This document shows positions 17,584 through 27,549 of a DNA stretch of 64,000 bases, in pieces (positions within the stretch are counted from its first letter, which is position 1; each line of letters starts with the position of its first letter). Source of the DNA: an uncultured SAR86 cluster bacterium (GTDB lineage: Bacteria > Pseudomonadota > Gammaproteobacteria > Magnimaribacterales > Magnimaribacteraceae); assembly GCA_937773605.1 (NCBI GenBank), contig CALJVP010000002.1, positions 124,001-188,000 on the forward strand, in the 5' to 3' direction. A program made the position numbers and the translations under genes. The notes below the pieces were generated by a model. That model did no database searches and was not told where the DNA came from. It saw nothing but the letters and a program-made list of their open reading frames with translations.

Positions 17584-18182
17584 TACGCAGCACCTCCATC
17601 CTCTCCAATGATAAGAATATCCTCAGTTTCAAAGTAATGAGGAGGTATAGGTAAATTGGTTGGAGCAGGAACGCCAGCATAAACTCTGCCAACCAAATCA
17701 AATTTAGAGCCATGACAAGGACAAAAGAATCCCCCCTGCCAATCAGTGTCAAAATCCGTAGTGCCTAATTCAGGGTAAAACTTTGGAGCACAAGATAAGT
17801 GCGTACACACTGCAGTAAGTACTGATATTCCCTTCTTTCGCGATCTCAATTCATTTCTTGCGTAATCGGGTTGTTGGTCTTCTAGAGAGTCTGGATCCGA
17901 AAGTCTTGATAAATTCTTATTTAGAACTGACATAGATTCTTGAGTGTGTTTTACAACATAAACGGGGACCCCTCTCCATTCTACTATCATCATCTCACCA
18001 GGGAGTAACTTACTAAGATCTGCTCTGGCAGGAGCCCCTGCGGCCTCTGCTTTAGCACTTGGATTCCATGAACCTATAAAAGGCACCACCGCTCCTGCAA
18101 CTGCACCTGCACCCACAACGGAGGTTGCATTAATTAAAAACTTTCTTCGGCCAGGGTTAGAAGGAGCTTTAGGCTGAACCAT
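17583..18182 (-). CDS. petA: Rieske iron-sulfur subunit of the bc1 complex
   Basis: [2Fe-2S] subunit that takes an electron from ubiquinol. It has 199 residues with a twin-arginine type N-terminus (GRRKFL, residues 11-16, followed by an Ala/Gly-rich helix), so export of the folded protein by Tat is expected. Cluster ligands are in CTHLSC (C126, H128) and CPCH (C154, H157); C131 and C156 form the conserved disulfide. It is the first gene of petABC and starts seven bases after rpsI. Confidence 0.96.
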   Translation of the reverse strand: MVQPKAPSNPGRRKFLINATSVVGAGAVAGAVVPFIGSWNPSAKAEAAGAPARADLSKLLPGEMMIVEWRGVPVYVVKHTQESMSVLNKNLSRLSDPDSLEDQQPDYARNELRSRKKGISVLTAVCTHLSCAPKFYPELGTTDFDTDWQGGFFCPCHGSKFDLVGRVYAGVPAPTNLPIPPHYFETEDILIIGEDGGAA

Positions 18183-18188
18183 TTAATT

Positions 18189-18575
18189 TTATCTTTTACT
18201 GAATTGTTTGGATTTTCTCGCCTTAACTAAACCAACTTTCTTTCTCTCAACTTTCCTTGAATCTCTAGTAAGGAAACCTTCTTTTTTCAAGGCAGGTTTA
18301 AGATCTTCATCATATTGCACTAAGGCCCTTGCTATTCCTAAACGAATTGCACCGGCTTGACCAAAGCTACCACCTCCGGCAACAGTAGCCTTTATATTAA
18401 AACCATCTAGCATCTCTACAGTTTCTAATGGTTGTTTTACTACCATTTGAGCAACCTCTCTTCCAAAGTAATCTTCAAGCTTCTTTTTATTTACAATTAT
18501 TGAACCAGTACCTTTTTCTAAAAAGACCCTAGCTGTTGAAGTTTTTCTTCTTCCTACTGTTAAAATTTGATCCAA
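18189..18575 (-). CDS. rpsI: 30S ribosomal protein uS9
   Basis: 128-residue small-subunit protein. [12 protein letters not shown] at the N-terminus, [19 protein letters not shown] in the middle, and the basic C-terminal tail RKSKQFSKR, which reaches the P-site tRNA, identify the family. The start is TTG at 18575 with AAGG eight bases upstream; no ATG is available. It lies ten bases after rplM and forms the usual rplM-rpsI pair, here running on into petABC. Confidence 0.96.
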   Translation of the reverse strand: MDQILTVGRRKTSTARVFLEKGTGSIIVNKKKLEDYFGREVAQMVVKQPLETVEMLDGFNIKATVAGGGSFGQAGAIRLGIARALVQYDEDLKPALKKEGFLTRDSRKVERKKVGLVKARKSKQFSKR

Positions 18576-18585
18576 TTTTTTTACC

Positions 18586-19014
18586 TTATATGTCTAATAG
18601 TTGTGGGTTTTGCGCTTGATGAGGGTGAACATCATCAGCATATATCTTTAATTTTTTTATCATCTGTCTTCCAAGTTTATTTTTTGGAAGCATTCCCTTA
18701 ACTGCTGCTCTTATAACTTCTTCAGGAGAAGATGCTAAAAGTTCATTTAAAGGTTTTGACTTAATGCCTCCGGGATAACCTGAATGTCTATAGTACATCT
18801 TTTGAGTCATCTTCTTACCAGTGACATGAATATCCTTTGCATTCACTACTACAATAAAATCACCGAGGTCAGCATTTGAGGAATATTCTGGTTTGTGTTT
18901 GCCACGCAATCGAAATGCAAGCTTGGTAGCAAGCCTACCCAACGTCTGCTCCTTAGCATCAACCATGATCCAAGATTCTTCAATATCCGACTGTTTAAAA
19001 CTTTGTGTATTCAT
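18586..19014 (-). CDS. rplM: 50S ribosomal protein uL13
   Basis: 142-residue large-subunit protein beginning [30 protein letters not shown], with [19 protein letters not shown] and the C-terminal [17 protein letters not shown], all diagnostic. It leads the rplM-rpsI-petABC-sspA gene string. A sigma70-type promoter with a G/C-only discriminator lies just upstream (19037-19074), consistent with growth-rate control. Confidence 0.97.
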   Translation of the reverse strand: MNTQSFKQSDIEESWIMVDAKEQTLGRLATKLAFRLRGKHKPEYSSNADLGDFIVVVNAKDIHVTGKKMTQKMYYRHSGYPGGIKSKPLNELLASSPEEVIRAAVKGMLPKNKLGRQMIKKLKIYADDVHPHQAQNPQLLDI

Positions 19015-19036
19015 TAAGGAATTGCCTGTAATTGTA

Positions 19037-19074
19037 GCGCGCGCATTTTAATCTACTACATGGGTTATATTCAA
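19037..19074 (-). promoter_or_regulatory. Promoter of rplM-rpsI with a GC-only discriminator
   Basis: On the minus strand, TTGAAT (19074-19069) and TAAAAT (19050-19045) are separated by 18 bases. They are followed at once by GCGCGCGC (19044-19037), a striking G/C block in an AT-rich genome. G/C-rich discriminators make rRNA and ribosomal-protein promoters sensitive to ppGpp in proteobacteria, so stringent control is likely. Confidence 0.6.
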
Positions 19075-19166
19075 CTAGAACTTCACTTTAATTGTGTTAT
19101 TTTTTAAAAAGAGTTTAAGAGAATTTCTCTTTGTTCTTTTATAATTTTTACATTAGTCTTACTTTC

Positions 19167-20249
19167 ATGAAGTTTTTTACATCAAAGCTGGACTACCAAA
19201 TCTTATCAGCATTCTTGATTGGGTCTTTTATAGGATTGATTGGTCTATATATCTTTGATTCTAGTAACTCAAACTCTGTTATTGAGGGATCATATGATAT
19301 TAGTAGCAATAGTTATAACTCTGCAGTAAAAAAAGCTGCTCCTGCTGTAGTCAATATTTATACTGAACAAATTTCAAAACCTCTTAGAAAAGGCGGTTCT
19401 AGAAGAAATAATTCTATTTTTGGTCAGAATATCTCAAAAAAGTCATCTAGCTTAGGCTCAGGGGTTATATTCAGTTCAAATGGATACATTCTTACCAATC
19501 AACATGTTATTGGAAATGAAGCATCGGGCATTACAATTGAACTCTTAGATGGCAGTAAGACTCAAGCAAAGGTAGTGGGAATTGACAAAGAAACAGACCT
19601 TGCGGTTCTTAAAATAGAACCGGAAAATCTAGATCTTCCTGCAATAGAAATTGGTAATTCTGATTCTTTATTAATTGGGGATATAGTTCTGGCTGTTGGC
19701 AACCCCTACGGGCTGGGTCAATCTGTAAGTATGGGAATAATTAGCGCAACTGGAAGAGAGTTTAATAACCCGTACTCAAACTATTTACAAACTGATGCCT
19801 CAATTAATAAAGGAAACTCAGGAGGAGCTCTGATAGATACCCAGGGTAAATTGATTGGCATTAACACCCTTATGAGATCTTCTTCCGGGGGTTCTGAAGG
19901 AATTGGACTGGCCATTCCTTCTGTTACCGTGCTTCAAATTATTAATGATTTAATACAATTTGGTGAAGTTAAAAGGGGCTGGCTTGGATTTTCAATAGAC
20001 AGAAAACAGCTTGTTCAAAAAAATATGTTAGTGATAGAACAAATCGTAGAAAATGGTCCTGCGAATAAAGGAGGTATTAAAGCTGAAGACAGAATAATTA
20101 AAATTAATGATGTTGAAGCTAGTTATAGCGAATTATTTAAAGAATTTGCAAGGTTAAAACCCGGAAATATTATTAATTTATCTGTACTCAGAGAAGACGA
20201 AGTAATAAATATAAAGTTAATTGCAGAATCTAATTCAAATAAAGACTAA
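19167..20249 (+). CDS. degS: Membrane-anchored HtrA-type serine protease, DegS/AlgW
   Basis: Periplasmic site-1 protease that, in E. coli and Pseudomonas, cuts the anti-sigma factor RseA/MucA when unfolded outer-membrane proteins bind its PDZ domain. From ATG 19167 it has 360 residues: an N-terminal anchor (about 11-30), a trypsin-like domain with the triad H113 (NQHVI), D144 (KETDLAVLKI) and S218 (GNSGG), and a single PDZ domain (about 265-355). One PDZ and an uncleaved anchor favour DegS over DegP/DegQ. An in-frame TTG at 19131 is possible but adds an unconserved stretch. It sits next to the his-murA genes, where algW sits in Pseudomonas. Confidence 0.88.
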   Translation: MKFFTSKLDYQILSAFLIGSFIGLIGLYIFDSSNSNSVIEGSYDISSNSYNSAVKKAAPAVVNIYTEQISKPLRKGGSRRNNSIFGQNISKKSSSLGSGVIFSSNGYILTNQHVIGNEASGITIELLDGSKTQAKVVGIDKETDLAVLKIEPENLDLPAIEIGNSDSLLIGDIVLAVGNPYGLGQSVSMGIISATGREFNNPYSNYLQTDASINKGNSGGALIDTQGKLIGINTLMRSSSGGSEGIGLAIPSVTVLQIINDLIQFGEVKRGWLGFSIDRKQLVQKNMLVIEQIVENGPANKGGIKAEDRIIKINDVEASYSELFKEFARLKPGNIINLSVLREDEVINIKLIAESNSNKD

Positions 20250-21553
20250 TCTTTCTTTTTTCTTATCTCCGCTGAAATAGCATGGGCTGTTAAACCTTCA
20301 GCCCTAGCAAGAATGGATGTGTTCTTTACAAGCTCGTCATATTCATCAAGTTTAGAGCTCTCATCAAGATTAATAAAACTAGAATGGACTATGAAATCTT
20401 CAACAGATAATGGAGAGTTGAAGACAGAAGAGCCAGATGTAGGAAGAATATGACTAGGACCGAGAACATAGTCTGATAGAGCATTAGCCGAATCACTACC
20501 AGATAGAATTAACCCTGCATTAATTATACCTCTTGAGTCTTTTAAAGCGTCTTTAGTAACTACGTGAACATGCTCAGGAGCAATCTGGTTAACTAGGCTT
20601 ATAGCATGCTCAGTATCCTCAGCTAATATAGCAGCCCCTCTCTCTCTTAAGGATTTTTTAATAATACTTGACCTAGAAAGCAATGGGACTTCTTTTTTAA
20701 TTAAGCTTTTTACCTCAGTAATAAATTCCTCGGAAGTTGAAACTAAAACTGAGGAAGCCATTTCGTCATGCTCAGCTTGTGCCATTAGATCCCAAGATAC
20801 AGTTATTGGATCAGAGTGAGAATCAGCCAACACCGTTAATTCAGAAGGTCCTGCTATTGAATCTATACCGACTTCACCATATAACTGCCTTTTAGCTTCA
20901 GCGACGAATTGGTTTCCTGGGCCTATAATTTTTTGTACTTTAGGTATTGATTCTGTACCCAAGGCAAAAGCAGCAATTGCTTGAGCACCTCCAATGGAAT
21001 AAACATTTTTAATTCCCGCAACATAAGCCGCTGCTAATGTGAGATCATTTACAGAGCCATGAGGCCAAGGAGTTGTGAGAAAGAGTTCATCAACACCTGC
21101 AGATATTGCAGGCCCTGCTGCCATTAATACAGTTGAAGGGTAAGAGGCCTTTCCTCCTGGTACATACATTGCAACTCTTTTAAGAGACCTTGATCTTCTT
21201 CCAATAGGACCTTTAGAAGAATTTAAGTGAATGCCAGAAAGTTGATCTTTATGAAAATCTAATACCCTCTCTAAGGAATAATACATGGAATCAACAATTT
21301 TCTTATCCACACGGTCTAAACTTGAAGCAATAATATCTTCAGAGATCTTCAAGTCATCAACTGAAAAGACTTTTCTATCATCGAATTTATTTGTAGCCTC
21401 TAGAACCGCCTGGTCTCCTTCATTCCTAACTGACTCGATAATTTGATGCACATCAACTTTTACAGAATTATTGAGGGAATTCTTATTTTGCAAGAAGGAA
21501 TTAAAATTTTCCTTGAAATCCCTATCTTTGCTTTTAAGGCTTAATCCAAACAC
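20246..21553 (-). CDS. hisD: Histidinol dehydrogenase HisD
   Basis: Zinc enzyme that oxidises L-histidinol to histidine in two NAD-dependent steps, the last reactions of the pathway. It has 435 residues; YVPGGKASYPSTVLM, GPGNQFVAEAKRQLYG, IDSIAGPSELTVLAD, AQAEHDEMASSVLV and QIAPEHVHV (catalytic His) are present in order. It lies after hisG and its stop overlaps that of degS by four bases. hisC, which often follows hisD here in Pseudomonas, is absent from this site. Confidence 0.97.
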   Translation of the reverse strand: MFGLSLKSKDRDFKENFNSFLQNKNSLNNSVKVDVHQIIESVRNEGDQAVLEATNKFDDRKVFSVDDLKISEDIIASSLDRVDKKIVDSMYYSLERVLDFHKDQLSGIHLNSSKGPIGRRSRSLKRVAMYVPGGKASYPSTVLMAAGPAISAGVDELFLTTPWPHGSVNDLTLAAAYVAGIKNVYSIGGAQAIAAFALGTESIPKVQKIIGPGNQFVAEAKRQLYGEVGIDSIAGPSELTVLADSHSDPITVSWDLMAQAEHDEMASSVLVSTSEEFITEVKSLIKKEVPLLSRSSIIKKSLRERGAAILAEDTEHAISLVNQIAPEHVHVVTKDALKDSRGIINAGLILSGSDSANALSDYVLGPSHILPTSGSSVFNSPLSVEDFIVHSSFINLDESSKLDEYDELVKNTSILARAEGLTAHAISAEIRKKKD

Positions 21554-21562
21554 AGATAATTC

Positions 21563-22192
21563 CTAAGATATTAATGTTGAATGTATTTCTTTTATCAATT
21601 CATTCTTTGTTTTTAATGCAGCTTTATTGACTATCATTCTTGAAGATATATCTCGGATTATTTCTATTTCTTCTAAGCCATTTTCTTTTAACGTCTTGCC
21701 AGAATCAACTAAATCAACAATTGCTTCGGATAGACCTATTAGTGGGGCGATTTCTTGTGATCCATGCAGATAAACTATTTCAGCTTGTATACCTAATGAT
21801 TCAAGGTATTTTTCTGCAGTTTCCGGGTATTTGGTAGCTACCTTTAATCTTTTTTTTCCTTCAATCATTTCTTTTTTTCCAGCAAGAGAGATCCTGCATT
21901 TTCCAATATTTAAGTCTTCTAATTCTATAAATTCTTCAGAACTTTTCTCTAAGAGAATATCCTTCCCTACAACACCGACATGGGCAGCCCCCGAAGTGAC
22001 ATAAGTCGGAACATCCCAGCCCCTAATAACCAAAACTTTAACTTCAGGCATTGCAGTATCCAAAAGGATCTTTCTGGTTTCCTTAGGGTCGTCTACCAAT
22101 TTAAATCTACTGGTCTGAATTAAAGGCAGGCAATCCTCTAGCACCCTTCCTTTTGGTAGAGCAACGATTAAATTATCTTGAGTTGAAATCAT
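21563..22192 (-). CDS. hisG: ATP phosphoribosyltransferase, short form, HisG
   Basis: First enzyme of histidine synthesis; joins ATP and PRPP. About 209 residues, so it is the short (HisG-S) form, which lacks the C-terminal allosteric domain and works with the HisZ regulatory subunit. VALPKGRVLED, DVPTYVTSGAAHVGVVGKDIL and the PRPP-binding block IVDLVDSGKTLKENGL are clear. I choose ATG 22192; a TTG two codons upstream (22198) is possible. hisZ is not in this window. It directly follows murA. Confidence 0.94.
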   Translation of the reverse strand: MISTQDNLIVALPKGRVLEDCLPLIQTSRFKLVDDPKETRKILLDTAMPEVKVLVIRGWDVPTYVTSGAAHVGVVGKDILLEKSSEEFIELEDLNIGKCRISLAGKKEMIEGKKRLKVATKYPETAEKYLESLGIQAEIVYLHGSQEIAPLIGLSEAIVDLVDSGKTLKENGLEEIEIIRDISSRMIVNKAALKTKNELIKEIHSTLIS

Positions 22193-22198
22193 CTGCAA

Positions 22199-24066
<1,868 letters not shown>

Positions 24067-24100
24067 AATAGGCAGAGATAATTAGAATATAACTATAATT

Positions 24101-24129
24101 TTGATCTATTATAGCATCGGTAATACATA
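24101..24129 (+). promoter_or_regulatory. Possible promoter for yrbG-kdsD-lptC/A-lptB-rpoN
   Basis: TTGATC (24101-24106) and TACATA (24124-24129) are separated by 17 bases on the plus strand, 40 bases before the yrbG ATG. The elements overlap the mlaC promoter on the other strand, so the two could compete. The match is moderate and could be chance in AT-rich DNA. Confidence 0.35.
24108..24116 (-). promoter_or_regulatory. Extended -10 promoter for mlaC-murA-hisG-hisD
   Basis: The minus strand reads TGCTATAAT from 24116 to 24108, a perfect extended -10 element, about 42 bases before the mlaC ATG. No good -35 is visible, which is tolerable for extended -10 promoters. It is the best candidate to drive the four-gene string on this strand. 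Confidence 0.55.
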
Positions 24130-24169
24130 TCTTTAGTTTTATACTTGGAGTCTATTTATAGTCTGACGA

Positions 24170-25123
24170 ATGATTCTCACAACCCTACTCCCAATAACCT
24201 TAGGCATAGCATTAATTTGGATCAGTGCTGAGAAGCTTGAAAGATACTCTGTAATTGCTGCAAAAGACTTTGGGATGTCACCTTTTTTTATTGGCTCTAC
24301 GATCATAGCATTTGGAACTTCAGCGCCGGAAATGCTAACTACCTTTTTTGCTGGACTTGAAAATAAAGGTTCTATGATTATAGGCAACGTAATAGGCTCT
24401 AACGTAGCAAACTTGTCTTTAGTATTTGGAACAACACTCTTTATAATTGCCCTTAGAAAACAAACCATTCTTCAGAATATTTCTATCATTCCAAATCTAG
24501 TTATTTTGTTAGCTGCTACTCTTCTTATGTGGTTCTTCATAGCAACAAATCCTTTTTCTCTAAGAACCTCTGCAGTTTTATTACTTGCTTTAATTGCTGT
24601 AATTACTTTTTGGTATAAGACAAACAGCACCGATTTTCAAGAAAATTTAGAAGAATCTTCTGAAAGATTTGTGGCTCTAAAATTAATAGGCTCTCTTTCA
24701 CTTCTTATTTTCTCTGCCTGGTTAATTACTAAAGGCGCAACAAATATATTAAATAAACTTGATCTTGGGGAGTTATTTGTTGGCTATACAGTTCTTGCCA
24801 TAGGAACAAGCCTTCCTGAAATAGCTGCCGCCAGCTCTTTAGCTATCAAAGGACGTTACGAAACGGTAGCAGGAACTCTTATTGGATCAAATATATTCAA
24901 TGGACTGTGTGTTTTAGCAATCCCGGGTCTGATGAACAGACCTGAGATGTCAATGAGTTGGAATTATGCAGATTGGTCATCTTTATTGTTAATTCTTTTA
25001 TCTATAACAGTAGTATTTACAGTCTATATTTATCAACTGACCAAAGAACCAAAAAAAGCTAATCTAGTTTTAGGTATTATGTTCTTAAGTACTTACTTTA
25101 TATCACTTGGATTTGCGTACTAG
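24170..25123 (+). CDS. yrbG: YrbG-type calcium/sodium antiporter family protein
   Basis: Inner-membrane cation/calcium exchanger family protein. It has 317 residues with about ten transmembrane segments and two inverted copies of the alpha repeat: GSTIIAFGTSAPEM...GNVIGSNVANL in the first half and YTVLAIGTSLPEIAA...GTLIGSNIFN in the second. The acidic residue in each repeat (the E of APEM and LPEI) is the ion ligand. As in E. coli it precedes kdsD in the LPS-export locus; its role there is not known. Confidence 0.93.
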   Translation: MILTTLLPITLGIALIWISAEKLERYSVIAAKDFGMSPFFIGSTIIAFGTSAPEMLTTFFAGLENKGSMIIGNVIGSNVANLSLVFGTTLFIIALRKQTILQNISIIPNLVILLAATLLMWFFIATNPFSLRTSAVLLLALIAVITFWYKTNSTDFQENLEESSERFVALKLIGSLSLLIFSAWLITKGATNILNKLDLGELFVGYTVLAIGTSLPEIAAASSLAIKGRYETVAGTLIGSNIFNGLCVLAIPGLMNRPEMSMSWNYADWSSLLLILLSITVVFTVYIYQLTKEPKKANLVLGIMFLSTYFISLGFAY

Positions 25124-25132
25124 AATGAAAAA

Positions 25133-26104
25133 ATGAAACAAATAAATTATCTAAAATCAGCCAAAAGAACCATAAACTTAGAATCGGAAGCTCTTAAGAA
25201 AGTAGCAAAATCTCTCAATAAAGATTTCTCAGCCTTATGCGAATATCTTTTGAATTCTAAAGGCAGGATAATCTGCCTTGGTGTTGGAAAATCAGGACAT
25301 ATCGCTAATAAAACATCTGCCACTCTTTCTAGCACTGGATCGCCTGCCTTCTTCGTCAATGCTGGGGAAGCAATGCATGGAGATGTCGGGGCAATTACTA
25401 AAAAAGACAGCGTCATAATCTTTTCGCACTCAGGTGAAAGTGATGAGGTAATTAAATTACTTCCGACGCTAAGGAATGTGAAATGCAATATTTTTTCAAT
25501 TACCGGCAATCCTCAATCTACTATAAGTCAACAATCAATAATAAATATAGACACTGGCATTTCTGAAGAAGCATGTCCTTTAGATCTTGCTCCCACAACG
25601 AGTACGACCGCCGCACTAGCTATAGGAGATGCTATAGCAGTTGCCTTATTGGAAGCAAAAGGTTTTCAATCAGATGACTTTGCTAAGTCTCATCCAGGAG
25701 GCAAGCTAGGTAAAAGGTTACTACTGAAAGTGAAAGATATTATGCATCAAGGCGAGGAAATGCCTAGAGTAAGTCCTAACAGTTTATTGTCTGAAGTGCT
25801 TTTAGAGGTTTCTTCAAAGGGCCTAGGAATAGCTCTAGTGATAGACAATAGTAATAAGTTAATAGGAGTTTTCACAGATGGTGATTTAAGAAGAGCACTT
25901 AACTCTAAGATTAAAATTCACGAAACTAAAATTACTGATGTAATGTCTAAGAAAGTAAAAACTATAGATGAGTCTTCCTTGGCAACTAAAGCCATAGAAA
26001 TTATGCAACAAAATGAAATATACGTTTTGGTTGCAATTCGTAAAGACAAAAAGCCTACAGGAATAATAAGAATGCATGACCTCCTTAAGTCTGGTTTAGT
26101 TTAA
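25133..26104 (+). CDS. kdsD: D-arabinose 5-phosphate isomerase KdsD
   Basis: Makes arabinose 5-phosphate from ribulose 5-phosphate, the first step towards Kdo for LPS. It has 323 residues: an SIS domain (about 35-185, with GVGKSGHIANKTSATLSSTG and FSHSGESDEV) and two CBS domains in the C-terminal third (KDIMHQGEEMPRV, ITDVMSKKVKTID). It lies ten bases after yrbG. kdsC, the Kdo-8-phosphate phosphatase that normally follows, is missing at this site. Confidence 0.96.
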   Translation: MKQINYLKSAKRTINLESEALKKVAKSLNKDFSALCEYLLNSKGRIICLGVGKSGHIANKTSATLSSTGSPAFFVNAGEAMHGDVGAITKKDSVIIFSHSGESDEVIKLLPTLRNVKCNIFSITGNPQSTISQQSIINIDTGISEEACPLDLAPTTSTTAALAIGDAIAVALLEAKGFQSDDFAKSHPGGKLGKRLLLKVKDIMHQGEEMPRVSPNSLLSEVLLEVSSKGLGIALVIDNSNKLIGVFTDGDLRRALNSKIKIHETKITDVMSKKVKTIDESSLATKAIEIMQQNEIYVLVAIRKDKKPTGIIRMHDLLKSGLV

Positions 26105-26110
26105 TTTTTA

Positions 26111-26827
26111 ATGAAATTATTTCTATTTTTAATCAATCTTTCGTTAGTTTTTCTACCTTTAAGCTCAGGACAGGAGATACCGGAAACTGCAAATCAAGCT
26201 GGAATAGAAACCCAATTAAAAATAGATAAAATAAGATACTCTTCAAATGAAAATAAAATAAAAACTGAATTAACTGCTCCCCAATTAAATGTAGATCCTG
26301 ATTTAGAGAAATTTTATATTTTAGATCCGTCGTTTTCAATAACAGAAGAAAACGACTACAAAACTATAAATGCTTCTGCGGCTAGCTTTAATAAAAAAAA
26401 TAATTTAATTGTATTCGAAGACAATGTTCAGATAAAAATCTCTTCAAATTCTCAGAGTTTACTGCTCAATACTACGAAATTAATTTTGAATAAAGATGAT
26501 GACTTAGTCACCGCCAAAACGAACACGTACTTCAAATCAAATAATTTTAATATTAACTCAAGAGAACTCATCATAAGAGATTTTTCAACGGACCAAAATC
26601 AAATTGTTTTTGTAGATGGAAAAATAATAAATCCGGATACAAGTGAAAAATTAGGTAGTGCCAGTAAAATCAATTACTCTTTAGATTCTGGTATTTTAGT
26701 AATGAAAGGTTTGGCTGTAATCAAAAATAAAACTGTTTCTGTGTATGCCGATGAAATTCATTATGACCCGGATAATAAAAAGATTATTAAATCTGTGAAT
26801 TCAACAATCATTAATAATTCCCAATGA
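26111..26827 (+). CDS. LptA/LptC-type LPS transport protein (apparent composite)
   Basis: 238-residue exported protein with an N-terminal hydrophobic signal or anchor (about residues 2-20). It has two OstA-like beta-jellyroll stretches: the first (about 40-145) resembles LptC (AASFNKKNNLIVFEDNVQI...LLLNTTKLILN...TNTYFKS), the second (about 150-235) resembles LptA (NSRELIIRD...VDGKII...SASKINYSLDSGILVMKGLAVI...ADEIHYDPDNKKI). It occupies the place of both lptC and lptA between kdsD and lptB and overlaps lptB as ATGA. It probably carries LPS across the periplasm; whether it replaces both proteins is inference. Confidence 0.72.
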   Translation: MKLFLFLINLSLVFLPLSSGQEIPETANQAGIETQLKIDKIRYSSNENKIKTELTAPQLNVDPDLEKFYILDPSFSITEENDYKTINASAASFNKKNNLIVFEDNVQIKISSNSQSLLLNTTKLILNKDDDLVTAKTNTYFKSNNFNINSRELIIRDFSTDQNQIVFVDGKIINPDTSEKLGSASKINYSLDSGILVMKGLAVIKNKTVSVYADEIHYDPDNKKIIKSVNSTIINNSQ

Positions 26828-27546
26828 AATTAGTAGCTAAGAATCTTAAAAAAAAGTACGCAGGGAAAGTAGCTGTGGACTCAGTTTCTATAGAGGTATC
26901 CGCAGGTGAGACAGTAGGCCTTCTAGGTCCAAATGGTGCAGGGAAAACAACTTTTTTCTATATGATTGTTGGGTTATTAGGCGTAGACACCGGAAAAATC
27001 TTTATTGATTCAGAAGACATAACTGATAAAGGAATAGCCTCTAGATCAAAATCAGGTCTATCTTATTTGCCTCAAGAACCTTCTATCTTCAGGAGGCTAT
27101 CTGTAAAAGAAAATATTTTAGCTGCACTGGAGCAAAGGCTAGACCTAAATAAAGTAGAAAGATTAGAAAAACTTAAAGATTTATTAAATCAATTTGATCT
27201 TAATGAGTTCTCTGGAACAATAGGTATTAAGCTTTCTGGAGGGGAAAGAAGAAGAGTTGAAATAGCCCGAGCTCTTGCTTCAAACCCAAAATTCTTACTA
27301 CTAGATGAACCCTTTGCAGGCATAGATCCTATTGCTGTTTCAGCTCTTAAGAAAACTATTAAATCTTTAAATAACTCTGGTTTTGGAATTTTAATTAGCG
27401 ATCATAATGTAAGAGATACAATGCAAATCTGCCATAAAGTTCTGATCATGAGCGAAGGAAAGATTGTTGCAGACGGATCTCCACAAGAAGTCAGCAACAA
27501 TAAAAAAGTTAAGGAAGTGTATCTGGGTAAAGATTTCTTAGCCTAA
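26824..27546 (+). CDS. lptB: LPS export ABC transporter ATPase LptB
   Basis: Cytoplasmic ATPase that powers LPS extraction by LptF/LptG. It has 240 residues with Walker A GPNGAGKTT (35-43), the Q-loop region LPQEPSIFRRLSV characteristic of LptB, signature LSGGERRRVEIARAL, Walker B LLLDEPFAGIDP and the H-loop ISDHNVRDT. The ATG overlaps the preceding stop (ATGA). lptF and lptG are not in this window. Confidence 0.97.
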   Translation: MKLVAKNLKKKYAGKVAVDSVSIEVSAGETVGLLGPNGAGKTTFFYMIVGLLGVDTGKIFIDSEDITDKGIASRSKSGLSYLPQEPSIFRRLSVKENILAALEQRLDLNKVERLEKLKDLLNQFDLNEFSGTIGIKLSGGERRRVEIARALASNPKFLLLDEPFAGIDPIAVSALKKTIKSLNNSGFGILISDHNVRDTMQICHKVLIMSEGKIVADGSPQEVSNNKKVKEVYLGKDFLA

Positions 27547-27549
27547 GCT

